A stretch of DNA of 64,000 nucleotides from Oreohelix idahoensis (lineage: Eukaryota > Mollusca > Gastropoda > Stylommatophora > Oreohelicidae). Both the position numbers and the translations under genes were made by a program. How positions within the stretch are numbered: position 1 is the first letter of the stretch; the number at the start of each line of letters is the position of its first letter. Shown one piece after another: positions 1 through 10,978 of this stretch. Below the pieces are notes generated by a model, which was not told the DNA's origin, did no database searches, and was given only the letters and a program-made list of their open reading frames with translations. The stretch is from positions 186,001-250,000 of the forward strand of contig JAMPIV010011333.1 of the NCBI GenBank assembly GCA_024509875.1, given 5' to 3'.

Positions 1-116
1 CCCCTCATGCGTCAGGGAAACGGACGTGCCACTCACTAAACAGGACCGTTAGTGAGGGTGACTATCATAGAAAATGGTCCAAAACAAAAGAAATAACACA
101 GAACAGAGATTGTCAA

Positions 117-815
117 GTGAACCCATCCAGAAAAATACATTATGAAGAAATGCTGAATGATGGAACCAAAATACATCCGGACCCCAGTTCCTGCATCATG
201 TCTATACAGGGACAACAGTATAGAGCACTGGTAGATACAGGAGCATCCATTAGTCTTATTAGGTTCCAGCTGTTCAAGAAGATCCAACATTTAGTACGAT
301 TTCAACAGTCCAAAACACACCTAGCCTCAGTCACGGGACAAAGACTAAATTCAGTTGGGACAGCATGGGTAAAATTTTCTTTAGGTGAAACAAATTTTGA
401 ACACCCATTTGTCATTACAAAAGACATGTCTAGAAATCTTATCCTAGGGAGGGATTTCTTTAACAAAAACAAAGTTAGAATATACTATGACCTCCAGAAA
501 ATCAAAGTCAACAATATTTACATCGATCTCCAGGACGATATCCACATTTCGTCCTTGGTAAGACTTACAGCTCCCATAACGGTGGCCCCAAACTCTCTAG
601 TCATAGCAAAAGGCAGAGTAAAAAATTCTGAGTACATAACACCAGGACAATCAATCCAAATACAGCCCCTAGCAGAAGAAAGCATTATTGATGACCCATT
701 GTTACAAATTACAGAGGGAATCGCTGAAGTCTCGAAGTCCAGAGATTTCCCCATCATGATATTGAATATGTCAGGAAAAACTACCACTATAAATAGAGGC
801 ACAGTTGTAGCATAA
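117..815 (+). pseudogene. Retropepsin-like aspartic protease region of gypsy pol
   Basis: The 232-codon frame carries the retropepsin active-site signature ALVDTGASISLI (catalytic Asp at residue 40) and, about 70 residues on, the second conserved strand as LILGRDFF (about residues 108-115). A retropepsin works as a homodimer to cut the Gag-Pol polyprotein. The annotated ATG is only the first methionine in view; the frame probably enters from gag upstream. The frame stops at TAA 813-815, but coding continues in the same frame beyond, so this looks like a nonsense mutation inside a longer polyprotein. The ~120 residues after the protease have no recognisable domain. Confidence 0.8.
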
Positions 816-1908
816 GTGGATACGTCAACAATAAGACAGACTAAAACCAATAGAGACCATTCACAAATTGTCTCAACCACTCCCACTGGACATAGTGCAC
901 GAAATCGCAGTACAAATAACCATGGTACACGAAAGGTGAACAGTTATATGTCATATGCAGAAAATGACAGAGATACCAGTCACGGTTATGTTACACCACT
1001 TCATACCCTACCCAGACCGCAGAAACGAACCAGTCCATGTATAAGAAGGAGAGAAATAATGCAGCCGCGGTATCTTCTTCTTCTTCCTCGTTCGTCCTGA
1101 AAAGGACGTTGGTTGCGTTGTGTCTGTTTACGCCGGAGCTGTGATATCTGCACCTTTCGGTCGACACATCCGACTTCAGCACGGCAGTTTTTGGGACCGG
1201 GTTTGCCTTCCCTCTGCGATCCCTACTCGCTCAGCCAGACTGCAGTGATGCAGACTGTTTCCAGGACCACCACATGGAGGTGGAGTAGGGTCTTAGTCAG
1301 CTCTGGTTCGCTGACTCTGATGCAAGCAGTCAAGCTATGGGTCGCTGACTGCATTCTCTATTGCTGCATCTTTGGGTCCCATGCAGCCACGGTATGAGAA
1401 TGACTATAATCGCTCATTTTTGCGCCCCAACACACCAAGAGAAAAGATGAAGTGCTGTATATCAGAAAGAAACAGAGAAACAGAAATTGTCTTGCCAGGA
1501 GGATATCCGAAGCGACAAGACAGAGATACATGCCCCATGGAGTATCAATATAACTCAAAAACAGGTGGATATGATAAAGTCCCAAAACCAATTGAACGTT
1601 CCGAAGAAAAGGAAGAATTCTTATACGACTCCACCACAGGAGGATACAATAGCAGCAAAGTTGGAAACAGAAAGAATGAAAAATTTTCGCCCAGGGAAAG
1701 ACGACAGCCCTATAGCACAAACGGAAGAAATACAGTAACGTACGCGGATAAGCGCAGTTACGGCAGAAATAATCAGAAACAATGGCACAATAACGATTAC
1801 CCCAGAAATAATACTAGAAACGTATATACAGTAAATGCAGTGACAAATGGAAATGCACACAGCACATGGCAGAGGAGACAATACCAAGCACAACCCAGCG
1901 AACGGTAA
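816..1908 (+). pseudogene. Gypsy pol spacer between protease and RT, split by a SINE
   Basis: Basic, Asn/Arg/Ser/Tyr-rich sequence joins the protease to the RT. It is open from 816, interrupted by the insertion at 1074-1380, and resumes in the frame of 1372-1908. The residues MQPRY occur on both sides because the codons were duplicated with the target site; the insertion plus one duplication is 322 bp, which exactly accounts for the change of frame. A TAA at 1906-1908 closes the second half, although RT begins in the same frame about 60 nt later. No domain is recognised; low complexity suggests a linker or nucleic-acid-binding segment. Confidence 0.6.
1074..1380 (-). mobile_element. SINE-like retroposon with 15-bp target-site duplication
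   Basis: A 307-bp insertion is flanked by atgcagccgcggtat (1059-1073) and atgcagccacggtat (1381-1395), a 15-bp duplication with one mismatch. Read on the minus strand it ends in a GAA-rich simple tail next to the 1059-1073 copy, the usual form of LINE-mobilised retroposons. Just before the tail (1093-1108) is a 16-nt hairpin, on the minus strand CGTCCT-TTTC-AGGACG, closely like the replication-dependent histone mRNA 3' stem-loop. I found no clear pol III A and B boxes, so the parent RNA is unknown. Confidence 0.75.
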
Positions 1909-1968
1909 AGAAATACCCAAAAGAAAACCACATACCAGGAGCAGATATTTTCACAAGATGCAAGAAAA

Positions 1969-3410
1969 ATGCCCCAATACTATGGGAAAGAAACGGAGGC
2001 ATCAAGACAGACCAGAAATATTGTGGCAGATCATAAATACAAAGAGAGAATAGCTCAGCTACTTGCAACCCTGAACGCCACAGAAGATAATAAGCCACGC
2101 TTGAAAACGTTTGTAGAAAAGCACCAGGATGTATTCGCACTCAATGACATGGAATTAGGCAGAACTAACACTGTTACAATGGACATTCAAACAACCACAG
2201 AGGAGCCAATACATATGAAACCCTATCATACGCCCTTGAAAAACAGAGAACTCGTGGAAAGGTCTATAAATGAAATGCTACAGGCAGGAATCATCGAAAG
2301 ATCCCGATCCCAATGGTCCTCACCCATAGTGATCGTTACGAAGAAAGATGGGTCCAGTCGCTTTTGCTGCGACTACCGTGCCCTTAACAAAATCACGAAA
2401 GTCAGTTCCTACCCCCTCCCCAGAATAGACGATCTACTTGCGACGTTAGGAAAGTCTACCTATTTCACCACACTTGATGCAAGGTCAGGCTTTTGGTGCA
2501 TCCCCATGACACCTGAGGCAAAACAGAAATCCACATTCTGTTCGCATATCGGAAGTTTTTTTTTTGGAATGTTATGCCATTTGGTCTAAAAGGATCGCCA
2601 GCAACATATATGTCACTCATGGATGAAGTGTTAAAGGGTCTACATCCATTTGCCCTGGCATACATAGACGATATCCTGATACATACCGCAGTCACGATGG
2701 AAGACCACCTCCGCAAGGTTGAAACAGTTTTTGATAGACTCAGACAACACCAAATAAAGTTAAAACTGTCCAAGTGTGAATTTCTAAAGACAGAAACCAA
2801 ATATTTAGGCTTTGTTATCAATAGAGATGGCATCAGACCTGATGAAGATAAAGTCAAAGCCATAAGAGAAATGCCTAGCCCCAAGACGGTCAGACAAACA
2901 CGCTCCTTTATCGGTTCCGTAGGATACTATAGACGCCATATCATACATTTCTCACAAGCAGCTGAGCCATTAATAGCCCTTACCCGCAAGTATGCACGAT
3001 TTAGATGGACAGAAGAGTGCCAGAAATCGTTTGAATATCTAAAAAATGCCCTAACCGCCATTCCGCTTCTTGGACATCGAGACATTTCTCAGCCCATGAT
3101 ACTATACACCGATGCCTCGAATAACGCAATTGATGCGTGTTTGGTACAACCAGTACTAGAAGATGAAACACCCATACTACCAGACATCCCCAATGTGAAA
3201 CCCATTGCATTCTTATCCCACGCATTGTCAAAGTCACAGAAACGGTGGACCACCATTGAGAAAGAAGCATACGCCATTCACTATGCAGTACAGAAATTAG
3301 ACTTTTATGTTAGAGGGACGAAACTCACAATCAGAACTGATCATCAGCCTTTGGTTAACTGGCTCACCAAAACAAGGAACAGCCTAAGAAGTTACAGACA
3401 TGGGCAATGA
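1969..3410 (+). pseudogene. Gypsy reverse transcriptase and RNase H (frameshifted)
   Basis: RT motifs run in order: the WSSPIVIVTKKDGSSRFCCDY region, then TTLDARSGFW with the first catalytic Asp, then MPFGLKGSPATY and the YIDDIL box with the two metal-binding Asps. RNase H follows: LYTDAS, EKEAYAI and RTDHQPL supply the expected Asp, Glu and Asp. The frame changes at a run of ten T (about 2556-2565), two more than the eight needed to keep the motif order in one frame, so this looks like homopolymer expansion. A second frame change near 3380 moves the end of RNase H into the following ORF. RT copies element RNA into DNA and RNase H removes the RNA strand. Confidence 0.88.
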
Positions 3411-5440
3411 ATTTACAGTCCTATGACACCACTATCGAACATATCCCTGGCAGATTAAACATCTGTGCAGATCTCCTATCCAGAATCAAGTATGATGAGG
3501 AAACCGAAGTGAAAACAAATAGAGTCAAAAATGATGGCACATCCTCAGAGATTGACGATAATGCTAAAGAAATTAATGAAATTACTTCCTCAGGCCGAAG
3601 AAGTACTTCAGATTCCGCCACTCAAGTAGAAGAAGGAAGTCAAGATATGTTTGACATGAGAGTAGAACAAGCAAAAGATGCAGAAATTGTCAAGCTGCTC
3701 ACATACGTAAAAGAAAACCCAACAAAAACTAAAGATTTTACAGTACACCCAACGGATGGAGCTTTATACTATATTGATTATAAACAAGAAGGGACACTAA
3801 GAAAAGTCATTCCAGCACATCTAATCCCAGAAGTATTGCTACAGTTTCATGATAACAACGGGCACATGGGAAGAGACAAAACAATTGATGTTATAAAGAA
3901 AAGGTATTATTGGCAAACCTTCTACAAAGACATTACAGAGTACGTGGCCACCTGCAAAACATGTAAATTGCGGAACATGAAGCCACATTTAATTCCCCTT
4001 CAAGAAATGCAACCTTCCCATTATCCCATACAAACAGTAAGCATTGACATATCAGGTCCTTACCCACTCACCCAATCAGGCAACAAATACCTCCTACACA
4101 TAGTTGACCAATACTCTGTTTGGCTAGAAAGTTACCCACTCAGTGATGCCACATCGCAGTCAATCACGCACATTTTTTTACAAGAATTCATTCCCAGGCA
4201 TGGCTGTCCAAAACGAATCATTTCGGACAACGGTAAACAGTTTATCGGTAACCCATTTAAAGCCACCTTACACCAGCTGAATATTGAGCATACTACAACC
4301 ACTTATTATTGCCCAAATGCAAATGGCAGAAATGAACGCATGCACGCCACCCTACATGATATTATTAGCAAATATATCAAGGGGAACCACCAATACTGGG
4401 ACCTATACATTAACCAAGCTCTTGAAGCCATCCGAGTAAACGTGAACGATACCACAGGAATGTCACCCTTTTTCATGCTATACGGAAGAGAACCAAACTT
4501 TCCGTTAGACAACCTACTTCGCCCACAACGAAAATACATGGGAGAAGACCCCATCGAAATAATCCTTCAAGAAAAGTATAAAGCTCACCAGATTGCACAA
4601 CGAAATACGCAGAAGGCATTTCACAAGAAACAGAAACAACATGATAAATCAGCCAAGCTACCAACGTACAAAATAGGAGACAGAGTATACTACAAGAAAC
4701 ATGTACGCAGTTCAAAATTCGATGACCGATGGTTGGATGGCTACAAAATCATGAAACAAACTACGCCTGTAAACTTCATTATCTGGAATGAAGAGAAACA
4801 ACACCAAACAAAAGCTCACGTAAAACAACTCAAAATTGATAATCACCGACCCGTTCCGCCTCTGACGACAAATACAAGACCAGTCAGAAAGGCCACCCTA
4901 AATTATAATCCATCCAGTACAGATCCGTCTGACATATCAGAGTCAGAGACGACAGACTCTGAATCTTACCAAGACGACCACATACCCAGACCACCTACAG
5001 AGGAAATACAACGAGCAAGACAACAAAGGAATTCGTCAGAAAGTGAAGAGGACATCCCACCACTTGAATTACGTAATAGACTACAAGACAGAGACCTGCG
5101 CATTAGAAACGAAGAAATCAGGCCACAGACGTCACACGATGACAACAACAAAGCAACTTATATTCACACTCAAACTTACTCCCGCGGTGATAAATCGTCA
5201 GCTGATACCTATCACACCCCCAATTCAGGCAGCTCCAGTTTTAACACTAGTGAAAACCAAACACTGCTATACCACAAGAACAAGATTGGTCATTCAGAAC
5301 AATCAGATCCTGAAGAAACTATACCCAAGCAGATTATTGAACCATATACCAGCAATCTTTATGGAGAAAACAGAACAAGACATGAGAGAAGACAGTGTCA
5401 GCCCCGGCACAGCTTTGTCAGACCCCAACGAACAAAATGA
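3407..5440 (+). CDS. Gypsy integrase (end of RNase H, HHCC, DDE core, C-terminal tail)
   Basis: A 677-codon open frame. Residues 1-27 are the end of RNase H. The zinc-binding HHCC domain has H148, H153, C183 and C186. The DDE core has D214 (SIDISG), D274 (SDNGKQF) and E310 (NGRNERM), with 35 residues between the last two as in retroviral-type integrases. A GPY/F-like basic module (GDRVYYKKHV onward, about residues 425-480) follows, then a long acidic Ser/Thr-rich tail without a recognised domain. The enzyme would join element cDNA to host DNA. The ATG is simply the first Met after the upstream frameshift; the natural product would be part of Pol. All catalytic residues are present. Confidence 0.9.
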   Translation: MNLQSYDTTIEHIPGRLNICADLLSRIKYDEETEVKTNRVKNDGTSSEIDDNAKEINEITSSGRRSTSDSATQVEEGSQDMFDMRVEQAKDAEIVKLLTYVKENPTKTKDFTVHPTDGALYYIDYKQEGTLRKVIPAHLIPEVLLQFHDNNGHMGRDKTIDVIKKRYYWQTFYKDITEYVATCKTCKLRNMKPHLIPLQEMQPSHYPIQTVSIDISGPYPLTQSGNKYLLHIVDQYSVWLESYPLSDATSQSITHIFLQEFIPRHGCPKRIISDNGKQFIGNPFKATLHQLNIEHTTTTYYCPNANGRNERMHATLHDIISKYIKGNHQYWDLYINQALEAIRVNVNDTTGMSPFFMLYGREPNFPLDNLLRPQRKYMGEDPIEIILQEKYKAHQIAQRNTQKAFHKKQKQHDKSAKLPTYKIGDRVYYKKHVRSSKFDDRWLDGYKIMKQTTPVNFIIWNEEKQHQTKAHVKQLKIDNHRPVPPLTTNTRPVRKATLNYNPSSTDPSDISESETTDSESYQDDHIPRPPTEEIQRARQQRNSSESEEDIPPLELRNRLQDRDLRIRNEEIRPQTSHDDNNKATYIHTQTYSRGDKSSADTYHTPNSGSSSFNTSENQTLLYHKNKIGHSEQSDPEETIPKQIIEPYTSNLYGENRTRHERRQCQPRHSFVRPQRTK

Positions 5441-6011
5441 CAGAGAAATGGTAGAACTATACGAACAAGAAACAGACATTGATACAGCCAGTTCTGTTGA
5501 AACCAGTGATGCGGATAGCACATTATTTATACCAGTCAGCTCCAGTGTCAAACGCGCCTATACAGCAGGGTCCGATGACTCACCTCCTGTCGTTAAATGC
5601 ATGAAATTGCCACAAAATGAAATCAGACAAAAAATATTGAAAAAACGCTATCATGTTTCAAAGCCCAGCCGAGAAGTATTAGCCTCAGCTCAACTTGTCG
5701 AAAACAACAGTGTGCAGATTACTGTGCCCACTGTAAACTGTGTTAAAATACCGCAGACCCAAGTCAGACGAAAAATCAAGGCGAAACATGCCCCTGCCTC
5801 AAAACTAACAGATGTTCCAGCCATACAAACCCCAACTGCATTGAAACCATCACCGCAATCAAAAGATGTTACGCCATCACCGCATTCGTCAATGTCCTCA
5901 GTGCCCCAACACTCAGCCAACGTTGTAACACCCATCACCACTGCTACCCAATATGATGCTCGCCTATCTAGTCGGGAAATTATAATGCTAGAAATGATGA
6001 AACTCCTATAA
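5361..6011 (+). CDS. Unknown 3' ORF overlapping the end of gypsy pol
   Basis: This 216-codon frame starts at ATG 5361, lies in a different frame from pol and overlaps its last 80 nt. It is acidic at first (DREMVELYEQETDIDTASS), then basic and Pro/Thr/Ser-rich. Two similar segments, CMKLPQNEIRQKILKK and CVKIPQTQVRRKIKAKH, look like an internal duplication. There is no signal peptide, membrane segment or Cys pattern, so it is not env-like despite its env position. It may be an accessory product of the element or a remnant of an extended Pol tail. Function unknown. Confidence 0.55.
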   Translation: MEKTEQDMREDSVSPGTALSDPNEQNDREMVELYEQETDIDTASSVETSDADSTLFIPVSSSVKRAYTAGSDDSPPVVKCMKLPQNEIRQKILKKRYHVSKPSREVLASAQLVENNSVQITVPTVNCVKIPQTQVRRKIKAKHAPASKLTDVPAIQTPTALKPSPQSKDVTPSPHSSMSSVPQHSANVVTPITTATQYDARLSSREIIMLEMMKLL

Positions 6012-7090
6012 ACACGCCCAGGTGTTTTATGTGTTCGCCACTCCGAACACGGTCTACGCTGATGTGCACGTATTGATTAACAAATGTTCTAACTTTCCCA
6101 TGTACTCTATTTTCAGTTTTTGACAGTTCAAATGACTTGCTTCCAGACTAAGATGTCAAATCCTCACTGAGAAAGTTTTTTTTTTCCAGCCTTAAAATAC
6201 TGATGCCCAGAGAACAATCAAGACCAGCCCACGGAGGATTTTCATTAAATAGTATAGTTTTGTGAAATAAAAATGACAAAACAATTGATAACACACGGTG
6301 TTACGAGTTTACAGACACCATTTAGTTACAGACATTTTTTTATTATATTGAGAATGTTAATGTACAACCCCACCTTTAGCACATGTGTCACACTATTCTG
6401 TTGTAACATTCATCTCTACTTTTGAAACTGATCATATTCCACGCTTCATTCACTAGACTTCTTGTCCTTGCAGTTCCAGAGTTCTGTACTTTCGCATCTT
6501 AGTGCATTTTCATGCAGGCACTTTACACCAGTAGTTTTTTTCTTACCTCATACTAATATTTCTGTGATCTCAATTATGCTAAACTCCTTTATATCTATCA
6601 CCTTGATCAATCATACTGTTCCTACTATGACATCTGTTAACAGCATATAATTCATACCCAAAACTAGTATTGCATGTTATGCTATCTTTCTCCACAGGCT
6701 TATTTATTTTTCCAATGTACATTATTATTTTAGACCCAGATGTATATTACTACTGTCCAGATTTTAAATATTCTATAAAAGAGATTCCATATCCCAAACT
6801 TGACTCTCTATAGTAAGATTTTCTTCACTCCACTGTTACACCATCTTTAACTTACTATTTTTCCTTTCCACTATATTGAGACGACATTCTAGACTTGTGA
6901 TTTTTTCAATCCCAATCATATTCATTCATTGGAATTACAATCATGTTGTAATCGGGAGATCCTTTATGTACCATTTCCTCGCCACTTATTGACAACAGAT
7001 ACTGCTACAATATTCATTCTGTTCTAACCTAAACTATTACTTGCAGCCCTATTAGTTAGGATTTACTATTAGGAATATTGGTAGTAGCTA
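6012..7090. other. AT-rich sequence 3' of the gypsy element, no gene seen
   Basis: Only short uninformative ORFs. A 7-bp perfect hairpin (gtgttcg / cgaacac) lies at 6031-6050 just after the last element ORF. The element's 3' LTR may begin in this region but cannot be recognised without its partner. Confidence 0.5.
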
Positions 7091-7109
7091 AAATGTTTAG
7101 TGAATTGAT

Positions 7110-7310
7110 ACAAACAGAAAAGAAAATGAAATGTAAAACAGAAAAGAAAATGAAATGTAAAACAAGAAAAGAGAAAAGAAATCACAAGAAAAGAGAAAAG
7201 AAATCACAAGAAAACAGAAAAAGAAATGGAAAAGAGAAAAGAAAAAGAAATCAAAAAAAAAAAAGAACTGAAAGACAAAAGACATAAAAGAGAAAACAAA
7301 AGAATACATT
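7110..7310. repeat. Purine (A/G) low-complexity tract with short tandem repeats
   Basis: About 200 bp almost free of pyrimidines on the plus strand. It contains two copies of a ~24-bp unit (agaaaagaaaatgaaatg...) and two of a ~22-bp unit (aagaaaagagaaaagaaatc...). The Lys-rich peptide that can be translated here is a by-product of composition. Confidence 0.85.
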
Positions 7311-8504
7311 TTGTATGTTTATAAGATGTGTTATCTGTTTATATGCCACCCTTACACATGTTGATGATATGATGATAAACCAATGCCATATAACATTGAC
7401 TGCCCTGACATTAGCAGCTGACATAGAAGAAAAGAGAGAAAATAGTCACAACATATCAGAGGGAACAACTAGTCTTTGTTCACACCGCCTCTGCCAGTCA
7501 TACCCCTGTCAGAAAAATATCTGCACATAACAATTATGCAGAATGACACCCCAACAGTATTCGGTTGATACTGTACGAGTATATGCATTTGTATATGCTG
7601 CCCTAGATTTGAACACCCCATACCTGATACCACTGATGGCACATGAGATGAGGAAGCAACTGTTTATGTATGATGAAGATGCAATTTCTATTAGGGTGAA
7701 ACTTTATGTTGTCACAGCTGAGATTTTATTGTAATGTTTATGCACAAAATCCCCCACATTAACATTGGAGGAAGAATAATTTTAGTCTTTCGTGGTTACG
7801 AGATAAGACAAGGATATAATGGAAAATTTATGAATACCATGGACATGGAACACTTCAGAGCAGAAGATGACTGCACATATGAGGACCCTATTTGAAGTCA
7901 TTATTGAAGGATTATCAGTAGACAAGAGACAAATAGATTATGATAATCCCATGGAACCACAGGTACTAAGGACACAAAATGGAGATTAAATAATGGAGAA
8001 AAGAAAAATAATAATGACAGAATAATTGCTACGCACAGAGGTAAAGGAAATAGAGATACATCCGCATTTTCGGAGAAGATATCTCTTTGATTTTTGCTCA
8101 TTGCCTTTGTAATATGAACATTGTTGTATAACAAATGACTATTCCTTATCATGAATTACAGAATGTTGTAAGATAGTTGAAATAATTTGACAATTTAATA
8201 TACTCATAACATACCCAGAATTGCAAAAAAAAAAAAATACATGATTGATGAAATTGGACGTACTGAGATCTGCTCACCCCGAGGATATTGGATAAAAAAT
8301 AATGTTATCCCAAGGACAGACATGTCACAGATATATCATGGAGATATTATGACATAAGAAAAGAATACCTAGATTGGAAATGCAGCAAACTTTGTCAGGG
8401 ACACCATGAAATAGACCCCCGCCCCACACTTAAGATAACTGACGGACGAGATTTTTGAATTATAAGTACCATAAGTCACCCATCTGGCTGTAGTCAGCGG
8501 ATGT

Positions 8505-8560
8505 TACAGGCACCACATAACTCTGACTAACCTTCGACCTGCGAAGGCAGAGTTGGTGTC
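8505..8560. repeat. Strong two-step hairpin
   Basis: aactctg (8519-8525) pairs with cagagtt (8548-8554), and the inner ccttcg (8531-8536) pairs with cgaagg (8542-8547) around a 5-nt loop. The outer stem extends through cacca/tggtg with a small bulge. Function unknown; it lies in otherwise non-coding DNA. Confidence 0.6.
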
Positions 8561-8599
8561 GAAATTTTGCACATATGTAAAAAGACATGTTTTTGTTCA

Positions 8600-10300
8600 T
8601 GTTGTGGTAAAGTCTAGACATTTGCGTTAATGGTTCCATAAATGATTAGTTGATATATTGTTGATAAATATTCGCAGATATAGTACATAGACAATTAATA
8701 AGGATGTATTTCCAGTACAGAATAAGAGGAATAGGAAGGATCCACATTTTAAATATTGGAGCACCATGAGCGATGAATTGGACTTATAAAGAAAATGGAA
8801 ATGGTACACTGTATGCAAGGATAACCAGAAATAATATGGATAAATAGTAGTCAGAGTGCCAGGAACTTTGTCTTATAAGAATATTGTAGATTCCTCACGA
8901 TCAATTGAATATTTTTTCTTCCCTTCTATGTCACATTTTTTGAGTGATGACCTTATAAATGTTTTGGATGATTTACACAAATTTTTCATCTCATATTGTC
9001 AAAAAGTTCTTACATCTCAGTTGATTGTTCCATAAATAATTGTTTGATGTGTTTTTGATAAATGTAATGCTAGATAAGGTACATAGGGAGTTACTAAGGA
9101 GGAATTCTCAAGATAACAGGAGGACTAGAATAGATACAATGATATTGGAACACCATAAATGATACATTGGTGTTATGAGAAAAAAAAAGGAGACAAATAT
9201 AAACTGTATACAAGGATGCCTTGAGAGTGACAACATGGATACATATTGTCAAGAGTATAAGCAGTTGTCTTAACAGAGAAAATAAAGTAATACGGAACCC
9301 AACGTAGCAAATTCATGATGATTTGAAACTATCTTTTCCTTTTCCCTTATATTTCATAATATGATAGTAACATATTCGTCTGTTGGTTGCTGAATAATTT
9401 GATGTTTGAAAATTGATGTATGGTAAGTCAAAGAAGATCTTTGAAAAAAAAAAATATATATATATATACATAATATTTCTAGGAAAGAGTTCACAGGAAA
9501 AATACTGTGTTGACAGAAAAGAAGGAATGATTAGAAATAACTGACTAATGGACAGGATCACCACCAGACGTACGGATATTGGAGACAAACATCACATATT
9601 TTGAAGAAGAAAAAAAAATGTAATATAGAACATTTTCTACAGTGACGGACTAAGAACAATTTTATACACTTACCATTTGGAAAATGTCAATAACCGGAAA
9701 CATTCAGATAAATAAATAAGGATAAGCCATGAGGTTTTAATGTTTTTATTGTGACAAAGATGATTGCTTATAAAAATGATGCTGGTTATATTATCGTCTG
9801 ATAAATATGCATATTATGTCTAGAGATGTTTTCCACATGTAATAATGAGCAAGTGCCTCATTCACTAGAAAAAAGAAAGAAAATGATGAGTACCCATGAA
9901 AACATTGGATATTCTATGAAAGTGGATTGCCATTACCATATAAGGATGTGGAGATTTTGGACATTAATAAGGATATTGCAGAGTAGTTGGAAACTAAAAT
10001 AAACGAGTACGCCAGGAAGAAAAAAAAAAAAAAAGATTTTTTTAAGTCTTGCAGACTATAATATGGAGCAAATAACAGGAACAGAAAAGAGATAACACCC
10101 CCACCATATTTAAGAGAAGGTAATCAACTATATTTTTGAATGAAATGTAATAGATTATGATAATGCAGCCAAATTCTGCAAATAGGATATTTTATTCTTC
10201 ATTTCCCAGTGTTGCCACTCGTCACATTTTTTTAGTGATAACATGATTGTTTCGAATATTTTGTTGGCCGGTGTTGCCAATTTGTAAATTTGGTTGAAAT
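8600..10300. repeat. Degenerate tandem repeat, ~0.4-kb period
   Basis: Blocks near 8630-8860 and 9010-9250 share the same order of phrases (gttccataaat..att, ttgataaat, gtacatag, aaggatg, attggagcaccat, actgtatgcaaggat) with many substitutions. A weaker copy starts near 9770. The preceding phrases (cacatttttt..gtgat, ttttgg) recur near 8930 and 10220. This looks like an old satellite or a decayed repetitive 3' region of a mobile element. Confidence 0.5.
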
Positions 10301-10978
10301 ATGTATTGATATGAAAGATAGTTTGCATTTTTGGAGATGATGTCCATCTATAAGGCCCTTTTATAGACGACAGTCCCATATAGACATAGGAGTTCAGATG
10401 TAGGAATTTCGTTAAATTTTCAAAAATATTTTTGGACTTAGAAAATTTTTGAACTTGAAAAAAAAAATTTTTTAATATTTTTGGACTTAGAAAATTTTTG
10501 GGGATGAATTTTTGTTATTGATAGTACTCAAATGTCTCCCTACGGGATACATTTGCGAAGCCCCGGGATCTATATGTGACAGGGAATGCGTCATTTTAGG
10601 AATTTTCCTTTATAACAAATACAGACCATAGCTTAATTGACAGAAGTTAGTTAAAATTTAATCATAGGAACGGACTATAAGATGGGAAAAGCGTAGATTA
10701 CTTTTTTTATCCAATCGTGAGATGAATAAAGGGAGGAAGCAACGCTGACCTAGATTTTGAGCTGAATGAAAGCGTGTCAAGTCCCGGCTGAAAAGTCAGT
10801 TGCAGATTTATAAGTCTAAGAGACAGACGCATATTTTCTTATGCTGCAGATTTTGAGGATTTCAATCTAATATAAAGGAAGTTTTTCCAAATTTAGGAAT
10901 GCCCTGTTTGCATTGTGCATTTATTTCTCACCAGGAAATCTGTAACTAGAGTGATAACATTTCCTATTATATTTCCAT
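10301..10978. other. AT-rich non-coding sequence before Element A
   Basis: A local duplication of the phrase ttggacttagaaaatttttg (about 10433-10452 and 10481-10500) is present. No supportable gene. The TCCAT target copy of Element A is at 10974-10978. Confidence 0.5.

Larger units (their letters stand above)
1..6011 (+). mobile_element. Partial Ty3/gypsy LTR retrotransposon, decayed
   Basis: Protease, reverse transcriptase, RNase H and integrase follow each other on the plus strand in standard Ty3/gypsy order, followed by a further ORF. The left part (5' LTR, primer site and most or all of gag) lies outside the window. No 3' LTR can be drawn because its partner is not visible. The copy is inactive: in-frame stops at 813-815 and 1906-1908, a SINE insertion at 1074-1380, a frameshift in a ten-T run near 2556-2565 and another near 3380. 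The integrase ORF is still open over 677 codons, so decay is moderate. Clade not determined; the pol order differs from Elements A and C in this window. Confidence 0.9.

Noticed and set aside
1074..1120. Histone gene 3' end
   Set aside because: The stem-loop is histone-like, but the upstream sequence does not encode a histone C-terminus in any frame.
5361..6011. Envelope gene of an endogenous retrovirus
   Set aside because: No signal peptide, transmembrane segment or Cys-rich surface domain.
7078..7309. Lys-rich plus-strand and Phe-rich minus-strand ORFs
   Set aside because: Translation of a purine low-complexity tract.
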